Shown here: piece after piece, positions 19,515 to 28,837 of the stretch
Layout: each line of letters opens with the position of its first letter
Position numbering within the stretch: position 1 is the stretch's first letter
Assembly: GCA_012031975.1 (NCBI GenBank)
Contig: JAAUSA010000005.1
Location: 1 to 62,401, forward strand
DNA from: Alkalinema sp. RU_4_3
GTDB lineage: Bacteria; Cyanobacteriota; Cyanobacteriia; Leptolyngbyales; Leptolyngbyaceae
DNA length: 62,401 bases
Reading direction: 5' to 3'
The notes under the pieces: model-generated
What the model was told of the DNA's origin: nothing
The model's input: only the letters and a program-made list of their open reading frames with translations
Databases searched by the model: none
Position numbers and translations under genes: made by a program

Positions 19515-20633
19515 ATGTATATCACCCCGACGCAATGGCAAATCGAGATACCAGATGCGATCGCCCAGACGGCTTGGCGTAAAAGTAAGGTCTGCCCCAC
19601 CCCCCAGGCCCAGTGGAACACCTATCTCAATCAACTCTCCTGTGACGTCCTCCTGCCGTTGCTCCAGGACTATCTTCCGACCGCGACGCGCTATCCCGAT
19701 GGCATCGCCACGATCTGGGAAGTCGTCTCAGGCACAGGCCTCCAAGGACCAGTCAAGCGCATGGTCCTGGTGCCGGACAAAAACATCGATCGCGAATTAT
19801 CCGTGCCCCAGGAGTGGGTGGATAGCCCGGAATGGGCGGGGGATTACTATTTGGCGGTCCAGATCAATCCCGATGAACAGTCTCTGACGGTCTGGGGCTA
19901 TGCCACCCATACCATGCTCAAGGCCGGGGCCTACCATGCGGCCGATCGCACCTATCATTTGGAGGCGGATCAAGTCATTCAGGATCTCAACGTCCTCTGG
20001 GTCACCCAGCAGATGAATTTCCAGGAAGTGACCCAGGGCGCCATCGCACCGATCCAGCCGATTGCCACCGCTGAAAATCTACTGCAGAGACTGGCCCGCA
20101 GTCCTCGCCCCAGGTTGGAAATTCCCTTTGTGCAGTGGATGGCCTGTCTACACCAGCCGGATTGGCGGCGGCGTCTATCCGCCCTGCGCCGTGGGGAGCC
20201 GCCCAAGGTGAACCACCTCAGTCAATGGTTCCAGAATATCTTTGAAGCAGGCTGGGCAGTCATCGACAACCCGTTGATCTATGAGGCCCCCGCCCTGCGC
20301 CAAAACTCAGCGATCGATGCCCCGATCATCCGGCGGGTCAAGGCCCTACAATTGCACGATCGCTCTCTTTTCTTGATGATGACCGTAGAGCCGACCCCCG
20401 ATGGTCGCCTAGAGGTGCAGGTGCAGGTGCGATCGAGGGATGAGGAGACCCGACTGCCCCTAGGTCTAATCGTCACGTTGCAATCTTCATCAGGCGAAAC
20501 CATTCAGATGGTGCAAGCGCTGCCTGAGGATTTGGCGGTGCAGCTCCAGCGGTTTCGCTCTAATACGGGCACGCCGTTTTTGGTGCAGGTAGAATGGGAT
20601 GGTGATCGCGCTGAAGAGCTATTTATGGTCTAG
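19515..20633 (+). CDS. DUF1822 family protein
   Basis: A 372-residue protein of the cyanobacterial DUF1822 family. Recognisable parts are TPTQWQIEIPDAIAQTAWRK at the start, a central segment with GYATHTMLKAGAYHAADRTY, and a C-terminal beta-rich part. No signal peptide or membrane helix, so it is cytosolic. It sits between the sigma-like gene (3 bp) and the CHAT/CHASE2 gene (2 bp). Molecular role is unknown; position suggests a partner or inhibitor of the sigma-like protein or a CHAT substrate. Confidence 0.75.
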   Translation: MYITPTQWQIEIPDAIAQTAWRKSKVCPTPQAQWNTYLNQLSCDVLLPLLQDYLPTATRYPDGIATIWEVVSGTGLQGPVKRMVLVPDKNIDRELSVPQEWVDSPEWAGDYYLAVQINPDEQSLTVWGYATHTMLKAGAYHAADRTYHLEADQVIQDLNVLWVTQQMNFQEVTQGAIAPIQPIATAENLLQRLARSPRPRLEIPFVQWMACLHQPDWRRRLSALRRGEPPKVNHLSQWFQNIFEAGWAVIDNPLIYEAPALRQNSAIDAPIIRRVKALQLHDRSLFLMMTVEPTPDGRLEVQVQVRSRDEETRLPLGLIVTLQSSSGETIQMVQALPEDLAVQLQRFRSNTGTPFLVQVEWDGDRAEELFMV

Positions 20634-20635
20634 CA

Positions 20636-22950
20636 ATGGAATTTCTAGTCGTATTAAATTTTGGTCGAGGTGATATTCAAAGCGGTTTTACGACGGTGAA
20701 TGCTCAGTTGTGGGAGGGGGATCGGCCCCAGCCCATGCAATTTACGGGTAGCCTACCCGGCATACAGGTGCTGTCACAATTGGATCAGCGCTGGCGATCG
20801 CTCTATGGTCATCTCTACAGCCAATTCAAGCGGGGGGAGTTTGAAATCGTTGAAACGGATGTGACCCATATTTCCTTGGAGGCCTTTGATGGCACCTGTG
20901 ATCAGTTGCGGCAGCAGTTGAACGGCTGGTTGAAGCTGCCTTCGTTTCAGAATATTGAGCAGCAGTTGCGCACAAGGCTCAATCCGAGCGATGCCATTCG
21001 GTTGATTATCATGGCGGAAGATCCAGCATTATTGCAATTGCCCTGGCATCTGTGGCAGTTTCTCGATGACTATCCCCAGGCGGAAATCGCCCTGAGTCCG
21101 CCGGAATATAGTCGATCGACGGGAGCACCCCAGACCAAACGCCAGAATCAAGTCAAGGTTTTAGCGATTCTAGGAGACAGTCAGGGGATTGATATCAGCG
21201 CAGATCGCCGATTGCTCCAGCAATTGCCCCATGCATCGGTTTGTTTTCTGGTGGAACCCACGACCCAGGAATTAACGCAGCGCTTGTGGGAGCCGGGCTG
21301 GGATATGTTATTTTTTGCGGGCCATAGTTCCAGTCGGGGCAAGGGGGTAATTCAGATTAATGCCCAGGAAAGTCTGGCTATCGATCAGCTCAAATATAGC
21401 CTGCGCCAGGCGATTAATCAGGGTTTGAAACTGGCGATCTTTAATTCCTGCGATGGATTAGGGCTGGCACGGGATCTGTCCGATCTGCATCTGCCCCAGG
21501 TGATCGTCATGCGCGAACCCGTGCCCGATCGCGTCGCTCAACTCTTTCTCAAACAATTTCTGACGGCCTTCTCCTCCGGTAAATCGCTCTATCAATCCGT
21601 TCGCCAAGCGCGGGAACAGCTCCAGGCCATTGAGTCCCAATTCCCCTGTGCCACCTGGCTCCCCGTAATTTGCCAAAACCCCTCCGAGGCCCCACCGCGC
21701 TGGCAGGATTGGCATCGGGGAACAAAGGTGCGATCGCCCCGCAGCAAAAACAGGCGATCGCCGCAGCGTTGTTAAGTGGTTTCGTCACCACGGCGGTCGT
21801 GGGGGTGGTTCGCACTGTGGGCTGGCTACAAACGACGGAATTGGCGCTGTACGATCAATTTCTGCGATCGCGACCCATGGAGCCACCGGACCCCCGTTTG
21901 CTGATTGTCACGGTTACGGATCAAGATATTCAAGCCCAGGGCGCGGAGCCGAGGCGGGGGTCCCTGAGCGATCGCAACCTTGCGCAATTGCTCAATGCCT
22001 TAGAGGCGGCGAATCCCAGGGTGATTGGGCTGGATATCTATCGCGACTTCCCGGCAGCCCAGCCCGCCTTGGCGAAAATCTTAGCCCAGAACGATCGCCT
22101 CATTAGCATTTGCAAACGCCCCGATCCGAAGGACAATCCCGTGGGTATTTTGCCGCCGCCCGAAATGCCCGCTAGCCAAATTGGCTTTAGTGATTTTGTC
22201 CAGGACCCCGATGGTAGCCTGCGGCGACAGCTCCTGACCATGACGAATAATCCCGCTTCCCATTGCACCGCCGCCTATGCCTTCAGTACCCAACTGGCCC
22301 TGCGTTATCTGGCAGAGGATGGCATTACCGCCAGTTTTACAGATAAAGGCGACCTGGTGTTAAAACAACGGCAATTTCAACGGCTGAGCGATCGCTTTAG
22401 CGGCTATCAGACAATCGACAATCGCGGCCTCCAGATGCTCTTAAACTACCGCCAGACCGCTTCACCCCAGGAGATTGCCCCGGTGGTCACCCTAGGCGAA
22501 CTCCTCGCGGGCCAGGTCAATCCCAAATCCATTGAAGATCGCATTGTCCTGATTGGGGTGGCTTCGGCGACCAGTGGGGATAATTGGTCCACACCCTACG
22601 GTCGATCGTTTTCGAGTCGGGTACCGGGGGTCGTGGTGCAGGCCCATATGACCAGTCAAATTCTGAGTGCGGAGATCGATCGCCGTCCCCTGATCCAGGC
22701 CTGGCCTCTCTGGCAGGACTATCTCTGGGTGCTCGCTTGGGGCATCGTGGGTGGGTTGCTGAGTATGCTATTACACCGATGGGTTTGGCTCCTAGGGGCG
22801 ATCGTCTTGGTTTTGGTTATTTTAGTTAGTATGGGTTGGGTGCTGTTTTTAAGGGGAGTTTGGATCCCGATCGCACCGCCCGTCATGACGCTGGTCCTGA
22901 GCAGCCTGATTGCCCCCAATCTCCGTCTCTCCAAAGGTAATGCCCCATGA
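20636..22950 (+). CDS. CHAT-CHASE2 transmembrane receptor-protease (frameshifted at ~21726)
   Basis: The first frame (20636-21775) is a CHAT protease with His in MLFFAGHSSSRG and Cys in LAIFNSCDGLGLARDL. The second (overlapping frame, to 22950) begins with a transmembrane helix (ALLSGFVTTAVVGVVRTVGW), then a CHASE2 sensor domain (LALYDQFLRSRP, NPRVIGLDIYRDFPA, DRIVLIGVASAT), then three more helices. The 106-bp overlap is too long for two genes, and one added G near 21726 fuses them. CHASE2 is an extracytoplasmic sensor, so the protease domain would face the cytoplasm beside the sigma-like factor and DUF1822. If truly split, the CHASE2 part would lack an effector. Confidence 0.8.
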
Positions 22951-23636
22951 TGATTCGGTCCATCCTCATACTGACACTTTTGCTGGGCGGCCAGGGGATT
23001 GCACCTGTCCTAGCGGCCCCGGCGGCTAAACCTAAGGTCCGCCCTCGGATCCGCTGGCAGCCACCTATTCCGCCGAATTTAGGCGATCCAGGGGGGCGCG
23101 GCCAGGGCGGCGGCAGTCGAGGTGACTGCGAGGAATACTACGAAGGGGCCTCAGCGGTATTGCCCCCGTCGCAATGGGGTTTGACCACGTTGGAATATCC
23201 GACGGTCTGGCTGAATCTGCCGAAGGGAATCAAAGCCCAGGTACCCGTGGAATTTGTGTTAAAGGATGCTCAAGGGAAGGTCCTCTTCAAAGAAATCGCC
23301 GATGCGACACAGACGCCTGCTGGAATAAATCCTTTTCCTTTGCCAACCCGTGCCCCAGCACTCCAGGTGAATCAGCAATACAGCTGGTCGATCGCCATCT
23401 ACTGCGATGCGGCCGTCCCGGACAAACCTGTGGTGATTCGAGGGGCGATCGGGCGATCGGCCTTATCTTCCCTCGCTAAAACCCGTCTAGCCCAGAGTTT
23501 GGATGCGATCGATCGCGCTACAATTTATGCCGAACAGGGCTTTTGGTATGATGCGTTAACGATGTTGGGAATGGAGCAGCGATCGAGTGGAGAAGCGGCG
23601 ATTGTTTGGGAGGATTTATTGAAGCAGGCCAATTGA
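22947..23636 (+). CDS. DUF928 family secreted protein
   Basis: A 229-residue protein with signal peptide MIRSILILTLLLGGQGIA (cleavage probably after VLAA). The mature part carries the DUF928 core: GLTTLEYPTVWLNLPKG, YSWSIAIYCDA and IDRATIYAEQGFWYDALTML. Its ATG overlaps the TGA of the CHAT/CHASE2 gene (ATGA), so it is translated as part of that operon. DUF928 proteins are regularly found next to CHASE2 or CHAT genes in cyanobacteria; the function is unknown. A periplasmic location makes it a possible ligand or modulator of the CHASE2 sensor. Confidence 0.75.
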   Translation: MMIRSILILTLLLGGQGIAPVLAAPAAKPKVRPRIRWQPPIPPNLGDPGGRGQGGGSRGDCEEYYEGASAVLPPSQWGLTTLEYPTVWLNLPKGIKAQVPVEFVLKDAQGKVLFKEIADATQTPAGINPFPLPTRAPALQVNQQYSWSIAIYCDAAVPDKPVVIRGAIGRSALSSLAKTRLAQSLDAIDRATIYAEQGFWYDALTMLGMEQRSSGEAAIVWEDLLKQAN

Positions 23637-23771
23637 TCCTCCAACTAATCCAAGCGGCTGACTAATCTGCTGGTTTGGGGAGAAGCGATCGACGTACAAC
23701 CTCTAATGATCGACCCTCCCTAAAGATAGGCTAAACTGAAGGAACAATGCTGATCCCCTTGAGGTTTTGCG

Positions 23772-24560
23772 ATGGTTTCACCCTTTCCAGGCATGGACCC
23801 CTATCTCGAACAACCCGCCTTCTGGTCCTCCTTCCATAGCAAATTTGTAGTGGCCATGGCGGATGCGATCGAGGAACAGCTAGGCTCTGCCTACTACGTA
23901 GAAGTAGAAACGCGTAGCTACTTAGACGAAGAAGAGACCAGGCTGCTAGTTGGCATTCCTGATGTAGGTGTTGTCCTAGGCACCACAGCAGATTCGGCGA
24001 CGGAATCTAAAAGGGCAATAGCAGTTGCTGAACCCATGGCGAGTCTTCAGCAGGTAACACTGCCGATTCCAGCCTTTGTGAAAGAGCGTTATCTAGAGAT
24101 TCGAGAAGTCAGCTCTGACTCAGTGATTACGGCGATCGAGCTACTATCTCCAAAAAATAAACGCTCTGGAGATGGTCGCAAAAGCTATGAAAACAAGCGG
24201 GCCTTAATTCTCGGGAGTTTGACCCATTTGGTGGAGATTGACCTGCTGCGGGCTGGGGTAAAGATGCCCATGGAATCCATACAATCGCGATCAGATTACA
24301 ACATTCTAATCAGCCGTAGCCAACGGCGTCCTCAAGCTGATTTATACAGTTTTACAATTAGGGATCGTCTTCCCACGCTTCCCATTCCCCTGACGGAGGA
24401 AGAGCCAGAACTCACCATAGATTTACAGGCCGTTTTTGCCGGGGTCTATGGGCGATCGCGATATCACCAACGGATAGACTACGGGCAACCGCTGCCACCA
24501 CCAAATCTACAACCCGCCGATCAAGCTTGGGTGAAACAGTTATTGGCTGTAAAAAAATGA
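23772..24560 (+). CDS. DUF4058 family protein
   Basis: A 262-residue member of DUF4058, starting with the hallmark FPGMDPYLEQPAFWSSFHSKF. Other family features are RYLEIREVSSDSVITAIELL and SPKNKRSGDGRKSYENKR. The E-x-L-S-P-x-N-K block recalls the core of PD-(D/E)XK-type nuclease folds, but no activity is established. Single gene, ending 22 bp from the convergent devC stop. Confidence 0.85.
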   Translation: MVSPFPGMDPYLEQPAFWSSFHSKFVVAMADAIEEQLGSAYYVEVETRSYLDEEETRLLVGIPDVGVVLGTTADSATESKRAIAVAEPMASLQQVTLPIPAFVKERYLEIREVSSDSVITAIELLSPKNKRSGDGRKSYENKRALILGSLTHLVEIDLLRAGVKMPMESIQSRSDYNILISRSQRRPQADLYSFTIRDRLPTLPIPLTEEEPELTIDLQAVFAGVYGRSRYHQRIDYGQPLPPPNLQPADQAWVKQLLAVKK

Positions 24561-24582
24561 ATCTAATTGATTCGCGGAAGCC

Positions 24583-25823
24583 CTAGAAAATATCCGCTGG
24601 ATCGGCATCCGCCACCTTTCGCACGGCGATCGCCCCGAAACCATGCACATAATAATCGTCAAAATCAACACCGTAATTGCCCGACTCAGGGTCATCGAAA
24701 TCGGCAGCGCCGTCGCGCCCTTAGTAATGCCGTACATGCCATTGCTGAGCAGATAGCCCGGAATGTAGCCCATCACCGACAGCATTAAGGCCTCCTGAAA
24801 CACCACACTTAGCAGATAGCGGTTTTTATAGCCCATCGCCTTGAGCGTTGCATATTCTGCCAGGTGATCGGCCACATCCGTATAGAGAATCTGATAGACG
24901 ATCACAATCCCGACAATAAACCCGATCACTGTTCCTAGGCCGAAAATAAATCCGATCCCCGTCCCCGTTTCCCAATACTTCCGCTCCGTGTCAATAAAAG
25001 CCGCCCGCGATAGCACCCGCACATCCCCCACCACAAAATCACCCCGCGATTCCTCGGGCTTCAATAAAGGATTGACCTTGAGACTTCCCGGCAAAGCTTT
25101 GCGCATGTCATCGAGGGCCTTGCCCAAATCCGCACCGGGCTTGAGCTTGATACTGCCGATATCAATTTTACCCGCCTCCCGATTCGTGAAAATCCGCCGA
25201 AAGGTCTCCGCACTCACCAGCATATTGCCATCCGCCCCGAAGGAGGCCCCTAGCTGAAAAATGCCGTCTACCATCAGTTTTCGGCCTTCGACCTCAACAT
25301 TTAAGGGTTGATTGGTCTGTTGGAATGCGGTGAACTTCTCAGCGATCGGCCCAAATTCCTCCCGCGATTGTTTGTCAAATAGCAGCGTATCTTTAATTCG
25401 AAGTTTTTCCTGGAGCGATTTATCAAAACCAGGCAAGCTCAAAACATCATCATTCGGATCGATGCCGATCGCCATGATGCTACGGGTTTGGGGTTTTGGC
25501 AAGCCTTCCCAAAAGGGGTTTTTCCAGATGCCGAAGCCGATCATTAGGGGACTGACATCCTCCACGCCTTCAACGCCGAGGGCGGGATAGAGGCGGCGAT
25601 CGGAAAAACTCTTCATGGAGATCAAAGAGGTCGATTGTGAACTGATCACAAAAATATCGCCCTGCAATCCCTGATGAAACGTCACCGCACTCTCGAACAG
25701 TGCATCCTTAAAGCCCAACTGCACAAACATCAAAATCACAGCAAAGCCAATGCCCGCCAGGGCCACTAGCAATCGCACCAGCTCCCGCTTCAGTTGTAAC
25801 CAAGCCAATGGAATCGCAAACAT
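24583..25823 (-). CDS. devC: DevC-like ABC transporter permease (frameshifted at 24633)
   Basis: Permease of a DevBCA-type (heterocyst glycolipid exporter-like) tripartite efflux ABC system. N-terminal MFAIPLAWLQLKRELVRLLV, a long periplasmic domain (residues ~50-290), then membrane segments including FGLGTVIGFIVGIVIVYQIL; LAEYATLKAMGY is the MacB/FtsX-type signature. The frame as read ends at 24540 with an atypical tail. Adding one G in the run at 24633-24636 gives MCMVSGAIAVRKVADADPAD and a stop at 24583, the usual DevC end. devB lies 8 bp upstream in the same operon; the ATPase devA is not adjacent. Confidence 0.85.
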
Positions 25824-25831
25824 CTCAACCT

Positions 25832-27082
25832 CTAGGGCTTAATCGCAACCTTAACCTGCAAATTCGTCAGTCCGCGCACCAGCTCACTGCTATCGAGCCG
25901 CACCTTGACCTCGACCACCCGACTGTCCTGCTTATCCGCCGGATCGGTGCTGGTGATGGAATTCTTGCCTACTTTGCTGCCGATCGTCACGACCTGCCCG
26001 GTAATCTCGCCGACAAAGGCATCACTCTTGACTATTGCCTTTTGACCCACCTTGACCCGGCTCACGAGGTTTTCATCGACCTCGGCGATCGCATACATTT
26101 GGCTAGTGCGACCGAGTTCGAGGATGCCGTTATTCCCAACGGATTCATTGTCCTTGGTATGGACCTGAATAATCTGACCATCGATGGGCGACTTGACCAC
26201 GGCATTGGCAAAGTCAGCCTTGGCCTTTTCAAGATTGGCCAGGGCCACCTTGACCTCCTCTTCCGCCTGGGCGACATCCGTGGGCCGGACCTCTGAAACA
26301 CTTCCCAGGCGCTGATTTTCCTCGGCAATCACGAACTGAGCACGCTGGAGGGCCGCTGTCCGCTGGGAGACCAGCTCCACGATTTGGGCCACGGCTTTCT
26401 GGGCCGTTTCCAATTGCTGCTTGCTCACAACGTAGGTGACCTGGCGATTTTTATATTCCGACTCCGAGATCGCCCCGCCGTCAAACAATTCCTTGTACTT
26501 GGTCACATCCCACTGGGCCTTGGCCAGTCTCGCCTCCGCCTCCACGCGGGCGGTCTCCGATCGCTGGCCCTCTAATTTCGCACTGTCAAGCTCCGACTGG
26601 AGTCGGCTGATATCGCTTTCCGCCTGGAGCAGCTTCGCCTTCTGGGCATTCACATCCCCCACCTTGGCCCCCGATTTCACCTGGGCCAGTTTCGCCTCGG
26701 CCTGGCGCACCTGGGCCTCGGCCTGCAAGCCCGTTGCCCGCAGGGTTTCAAAGGTATCCATCACCGCCACGGGCTGACCCGCCTTGACCGGATCGCCCTC
26801 CTTCACCAAAATCTTCGCCACCCGCGAACTCAAGCCCACCGCTGGCGGTGCAATCTTAAAGACCTGCCCCTCGGGTTCCAATCGGCCCAAGGCCCCAATC
26901 CCGGCATTCTCTTCCTTGGCCTTGTCCTCTGCTTTCTTCTGCTCGGCGATCGCCTCAGCACTGGGCTTAGACCCCTGGGCAAAGTAGGTATAGCTGCCAT
27001 AGCCCAGCAGGGCCAGGGCCAGGCCCGAACCCAGCAGCACCAACTTCACACCAGAGGCTTTCATCAAAGGATTGGAGTTCAC
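25832..27082 (-). CDS. devB: DevB-like membrane fusion protein (HlyD family)
   Basis: Periplasmic adaptor of the exporter. One N-terminal membrane anchor (LVLLGSGLALALLGYGSYTY), a biotinyl-lipoyl-like half (GRLEPEGQVFKIAPPAVGLS, VAKILVKEGDPVKAGQPVAV), a long coiled coil with many Ala/Gln/Glu (residues ~95-260), and the second half GQIIQVHTKDNESVGNNGIL. Length 416 aa is normal for HlyD/DevB. It is the first gene of the devB-devC pair. Confidence 0.85.
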   Translation of the reverse strand: MNSNPLMKASGVKLVLLGSGLALALLGYGSYTYFAQGSKPSAEAIAEQKKAEDKAKEENAGIGALGRLEPEGQVFKIAPPAVGLSSRVAKILVKEGDPVKAGQPVAVMDTFETLRATGLQAEAQVRQAEAKLAQVKSGAKVGDVNAQKAKLLQAESDISRLQSELDSAKLEGQRSETARVEAEARLAKAQWDVTKYKELFDGGAISESEYKNRQVTYVVSKQQLETAQKAVAQIVELVSQRTAALQRAQFVIAEENQRLGSVSEVRPTDVAQAEEEVKVALANLEKAKADFANAVVKSPIDGQIIQVHTKDNESVGNNGILELGRTSQMYAIAEVDENLVSRVKVGQKAIVKSDAFVGEITGQVVTIGSKVGKNSITSTDPADKQDSRVVEVKVRLDSSELVRGLTNLQVKVAIKP

Positions 27083-27161
27083 AGGATTAATCGGCGTAAT
27101 AAGGAATAATCGGTCCCAGTCAGCCGATTAATCATAACGAAATATGAACCCTTTTGAGCGC

Positions 27162-27605
27162 CTAGAAGTAACTGACCTGAATCTGGGTTGCCACAGTAGG
27201 ACCCGCGACGACAAACGACGCCTCCCCAAATTTCGGCGGCCCAAACCGCAGCACGGGATTGCGGGAGAAGCCAAAGCCCTCCTTAGGGATACCTAGGGCA
27301 TTGCGATTGGCCTTGCCATCGCTGTTCTCATCGTGGAGCACCGCCACCGCATAGCTCCCCCCCCGCAGATTCTGGAACGTCACCTGGGCATTGCCCCCCT
27401 CAGGCCGCACACATTGGGCCGCCACTGCCCCATTCGGATTGTCTGGAAACCCCCGCCCGCTACTAAATAAACTTACACATACCTGGCCCTTCTGGTTGCG
27501 CAGGCCGCTGACATCAACGGTCAACTGACTCCCGACAGCCATCGCGGGCAAGGCCATCACCGTCATACCGACCAAACCCAAACCTAAAACGTTCCAAAAG
27601 CCCAT
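27162..27605 (-). CDS. DUF2141 family secreted protein
   Basis: A 147-residue protein with a signal peptide (GLGLVGMTVMALPAMA, cleavage near AVG). The mature DUF2141 part includes LTVDVSGLRNQKGQVCVSLF, VTFQNLRGGSYAVAVLHDEN and FGFSRNPVLRFGPPKFGEAS. This is a small beta-sandwich family with a carotenoid-biosynthesis-linked or envelope role in some organisms; its function here is unknown. It stands alone upstream of devB, same strand, with an 80-bp gap. Confidence 0.75.
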   Translation of the reverse strand: MGFWNVLGLGLVGMTVMALPAMAVGSQLTVDVSGLRNQKGQVCVSLFSSGRGFPDNPNGAVAAQCVRPEGGNAQVTFQNLRGGSYAVAVLHDENSDGKANRNALGIPKEGFGFSRNPVLRFGPPKFGEASFVVAGPTVATQIQVSYF

Positions 27606-27943
27606 ACCAGCCTCAAAGGGGAGAGAGATGTTGCCAATTCCTAAGCATTTCTAGAGGTTTTATCACAGTTGAGGTCCCTGGGATGTCTCTGTTGTCGCCA
27701 TATCCTAGGAATCATGTGATTTCTAGGGACGATCGCTTCCGTTTTTTTGTTCCCCGCGCTACACTGGGATGGAACGACTAAGTTGAACTAGGTATGACTT
27801 CGTCTTAGAGGTTTTCATCTAGTTTTAACCCAGGCGATCGGCAAAAGTGAGACAATGATTATCTTGAGATCATTTTTGCGTTGAGCGATCGGGCCAATCG
27901 CCTTGATCCTCAATCCCAAAACTAAGCAGAGAGCATAGACATC

Positions 27944-28546
27944 ATGGCATTTGAACAAGCCCCCCTTCCTTTTGACAGCGGTGCCCTGGAAGCATCCGGC
28001 ATGAAGGCTGAGACCTTTGAATACCACTACGGTAAGCATCACAAGGCCTATGTTGACAACCTCAACAAGTTGATCGACGGCAAGGCAGAATATGCTGGCA
28101 AGTCCTTGGAAGAAGTGATCGTCATGACAGCGGGCAATGACGCCACCGCTGGCATTTTCAACAATGCGGCCCAGGTCTGGAACCATTCCTTCTTCTGGAA
28201 CAGCATTAAAGCGGGTGGTGGTGGTGCGCCCACGGGTGCCGTCGCGGACAAGATCAATGCGGCCTTCGGCAGCTATGAAAAGTTCAAAGAGGACTTCACC
28301 GCTGCGGCCACCACCCAGTTTGGCAGTGGTTGGGCCTGGCTCGTGGAAGAAAATGGTACCTTGAAAATCACCAAGACAGCCAATGCTGACAATCCTTTGA
28401 CCAAAGGACAGAAGCCCTTGCTGACCTTGGATGTCTGGGAGCATGCCTACTACATCGACTTCCGCAATGCCCGCCCTGGCTACATCGCCAACTACCTTGA
28501 CAAGCTAGTCAACTGGGACTTCGTCGCCGCTAACATGGCTGCCTAG
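27944..28546 (+). CDS. sodB: iron superoxide dismutase
   Basis: Dismutates superoxide in the cytoplasm. The four metal ligands are at FEYHYGKHHKAYV (His), WNHSFFWNS (His), and LDVWEHAYYID (Asp and His). Active-site QFGSGWAWLV contains Gln-before-Phe-Gly-Ser, consistent with Fe- rather than Mn-type enzymes. Length 200 aa is standard. The ~360-bp upstream gap contains an AT-rich stretch (AATGATTATCTTGAGATCAT) that loosely resembles a Fur-type operator. A strong hairpin follows the stop. Confidence 0.92.
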   Translation: MAFEQAPLPFDSGALEASGMKAETFEYHYGKHHKAYVDNLNKLIDGKAEYAGKSLEEVIVMTAGNDATAGIFNNAAQVWNHSFFWNSIKAGGGGAPTGAVADKINAAFGSYEKFKEDFTAAATTQFGSGWAWLVEENGTLKITKTANADNPLTKGQKPLLTLDVWEHAYYIDFRNARPGYIANYLDKLVNWDFVAANMAA

Positions 28547-28552
28547 ACCGAA

Positions 28553-28583
28553 TGGGTGGGGTTTAGTGATTAAACCCCACCCA
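28553..28583 (+). terminator. sodB terminator hairpin
   Basis: TGGGTGGGGTTTA (28553-28565) pairs perfectly with TAAACCCCACCCA (28571-28583) across a short loop. Only A-rich sequence follows, so it is a stable stem without a T-run. Confidence 0.6.
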
Positions 28584-28615
28584 AATAACTGCCAAGCCCC
28601 CTCCCCTAAGCCGCC

Positions 28616-28837
28616 ATGAGCGATCTCAATAGCCAGGACCTCGCCAAATATATCGAACAGACCGGCGGCATGTCCAAACCCTGGCTGCTCGTCCAGCTCC
28701 GGCTGGCCAAACTCAAGGAGCGCCGCAACGAACTGACGGCCCAGGAATATACCCTAGCCCTCGATGATATTCAGCAGGATTTGATGAAATTGGGTCAATG
28801 GTGGAAAGGTCAAGAAAAAGATGCCTTCGGTAAGTAA
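28616..28837 (+). CDS. small conserved hypothetical protein upstream of ppk1
   Basis: A 73-residue helical protein (MSDLNSQDLAKYIEQTGGMS..., then LKERRNELTAQEYTLALDDI, ending GQWWKGQEKDAFGK). No known domain recognised. It starts 32 bp after the sodB hairpin and its end overlaps the first possible ppk1 start (28821) by 17 bp, so it is probably cotranscribed with ppk1. Confidence 0.55.
   Translation: MSDLNSQDLAKYIEQTGGMSKPWLLVQLRLAKLKERRNELTAQEYTLALDDIQQDLMKLGQWWKGQEKDAFGK

Noticed and set aside
21670-21775. 106-bp overlap of two genes (CHAT and CHASE2)
   Set aside because: Better explained by one fused gene with a one-base deletion near 21726.
27815-28444. 209-codon minus-strand frame over sodB
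   Set aside because: Antisense shadow of sodB, without a ribosome site or recognisable domain.
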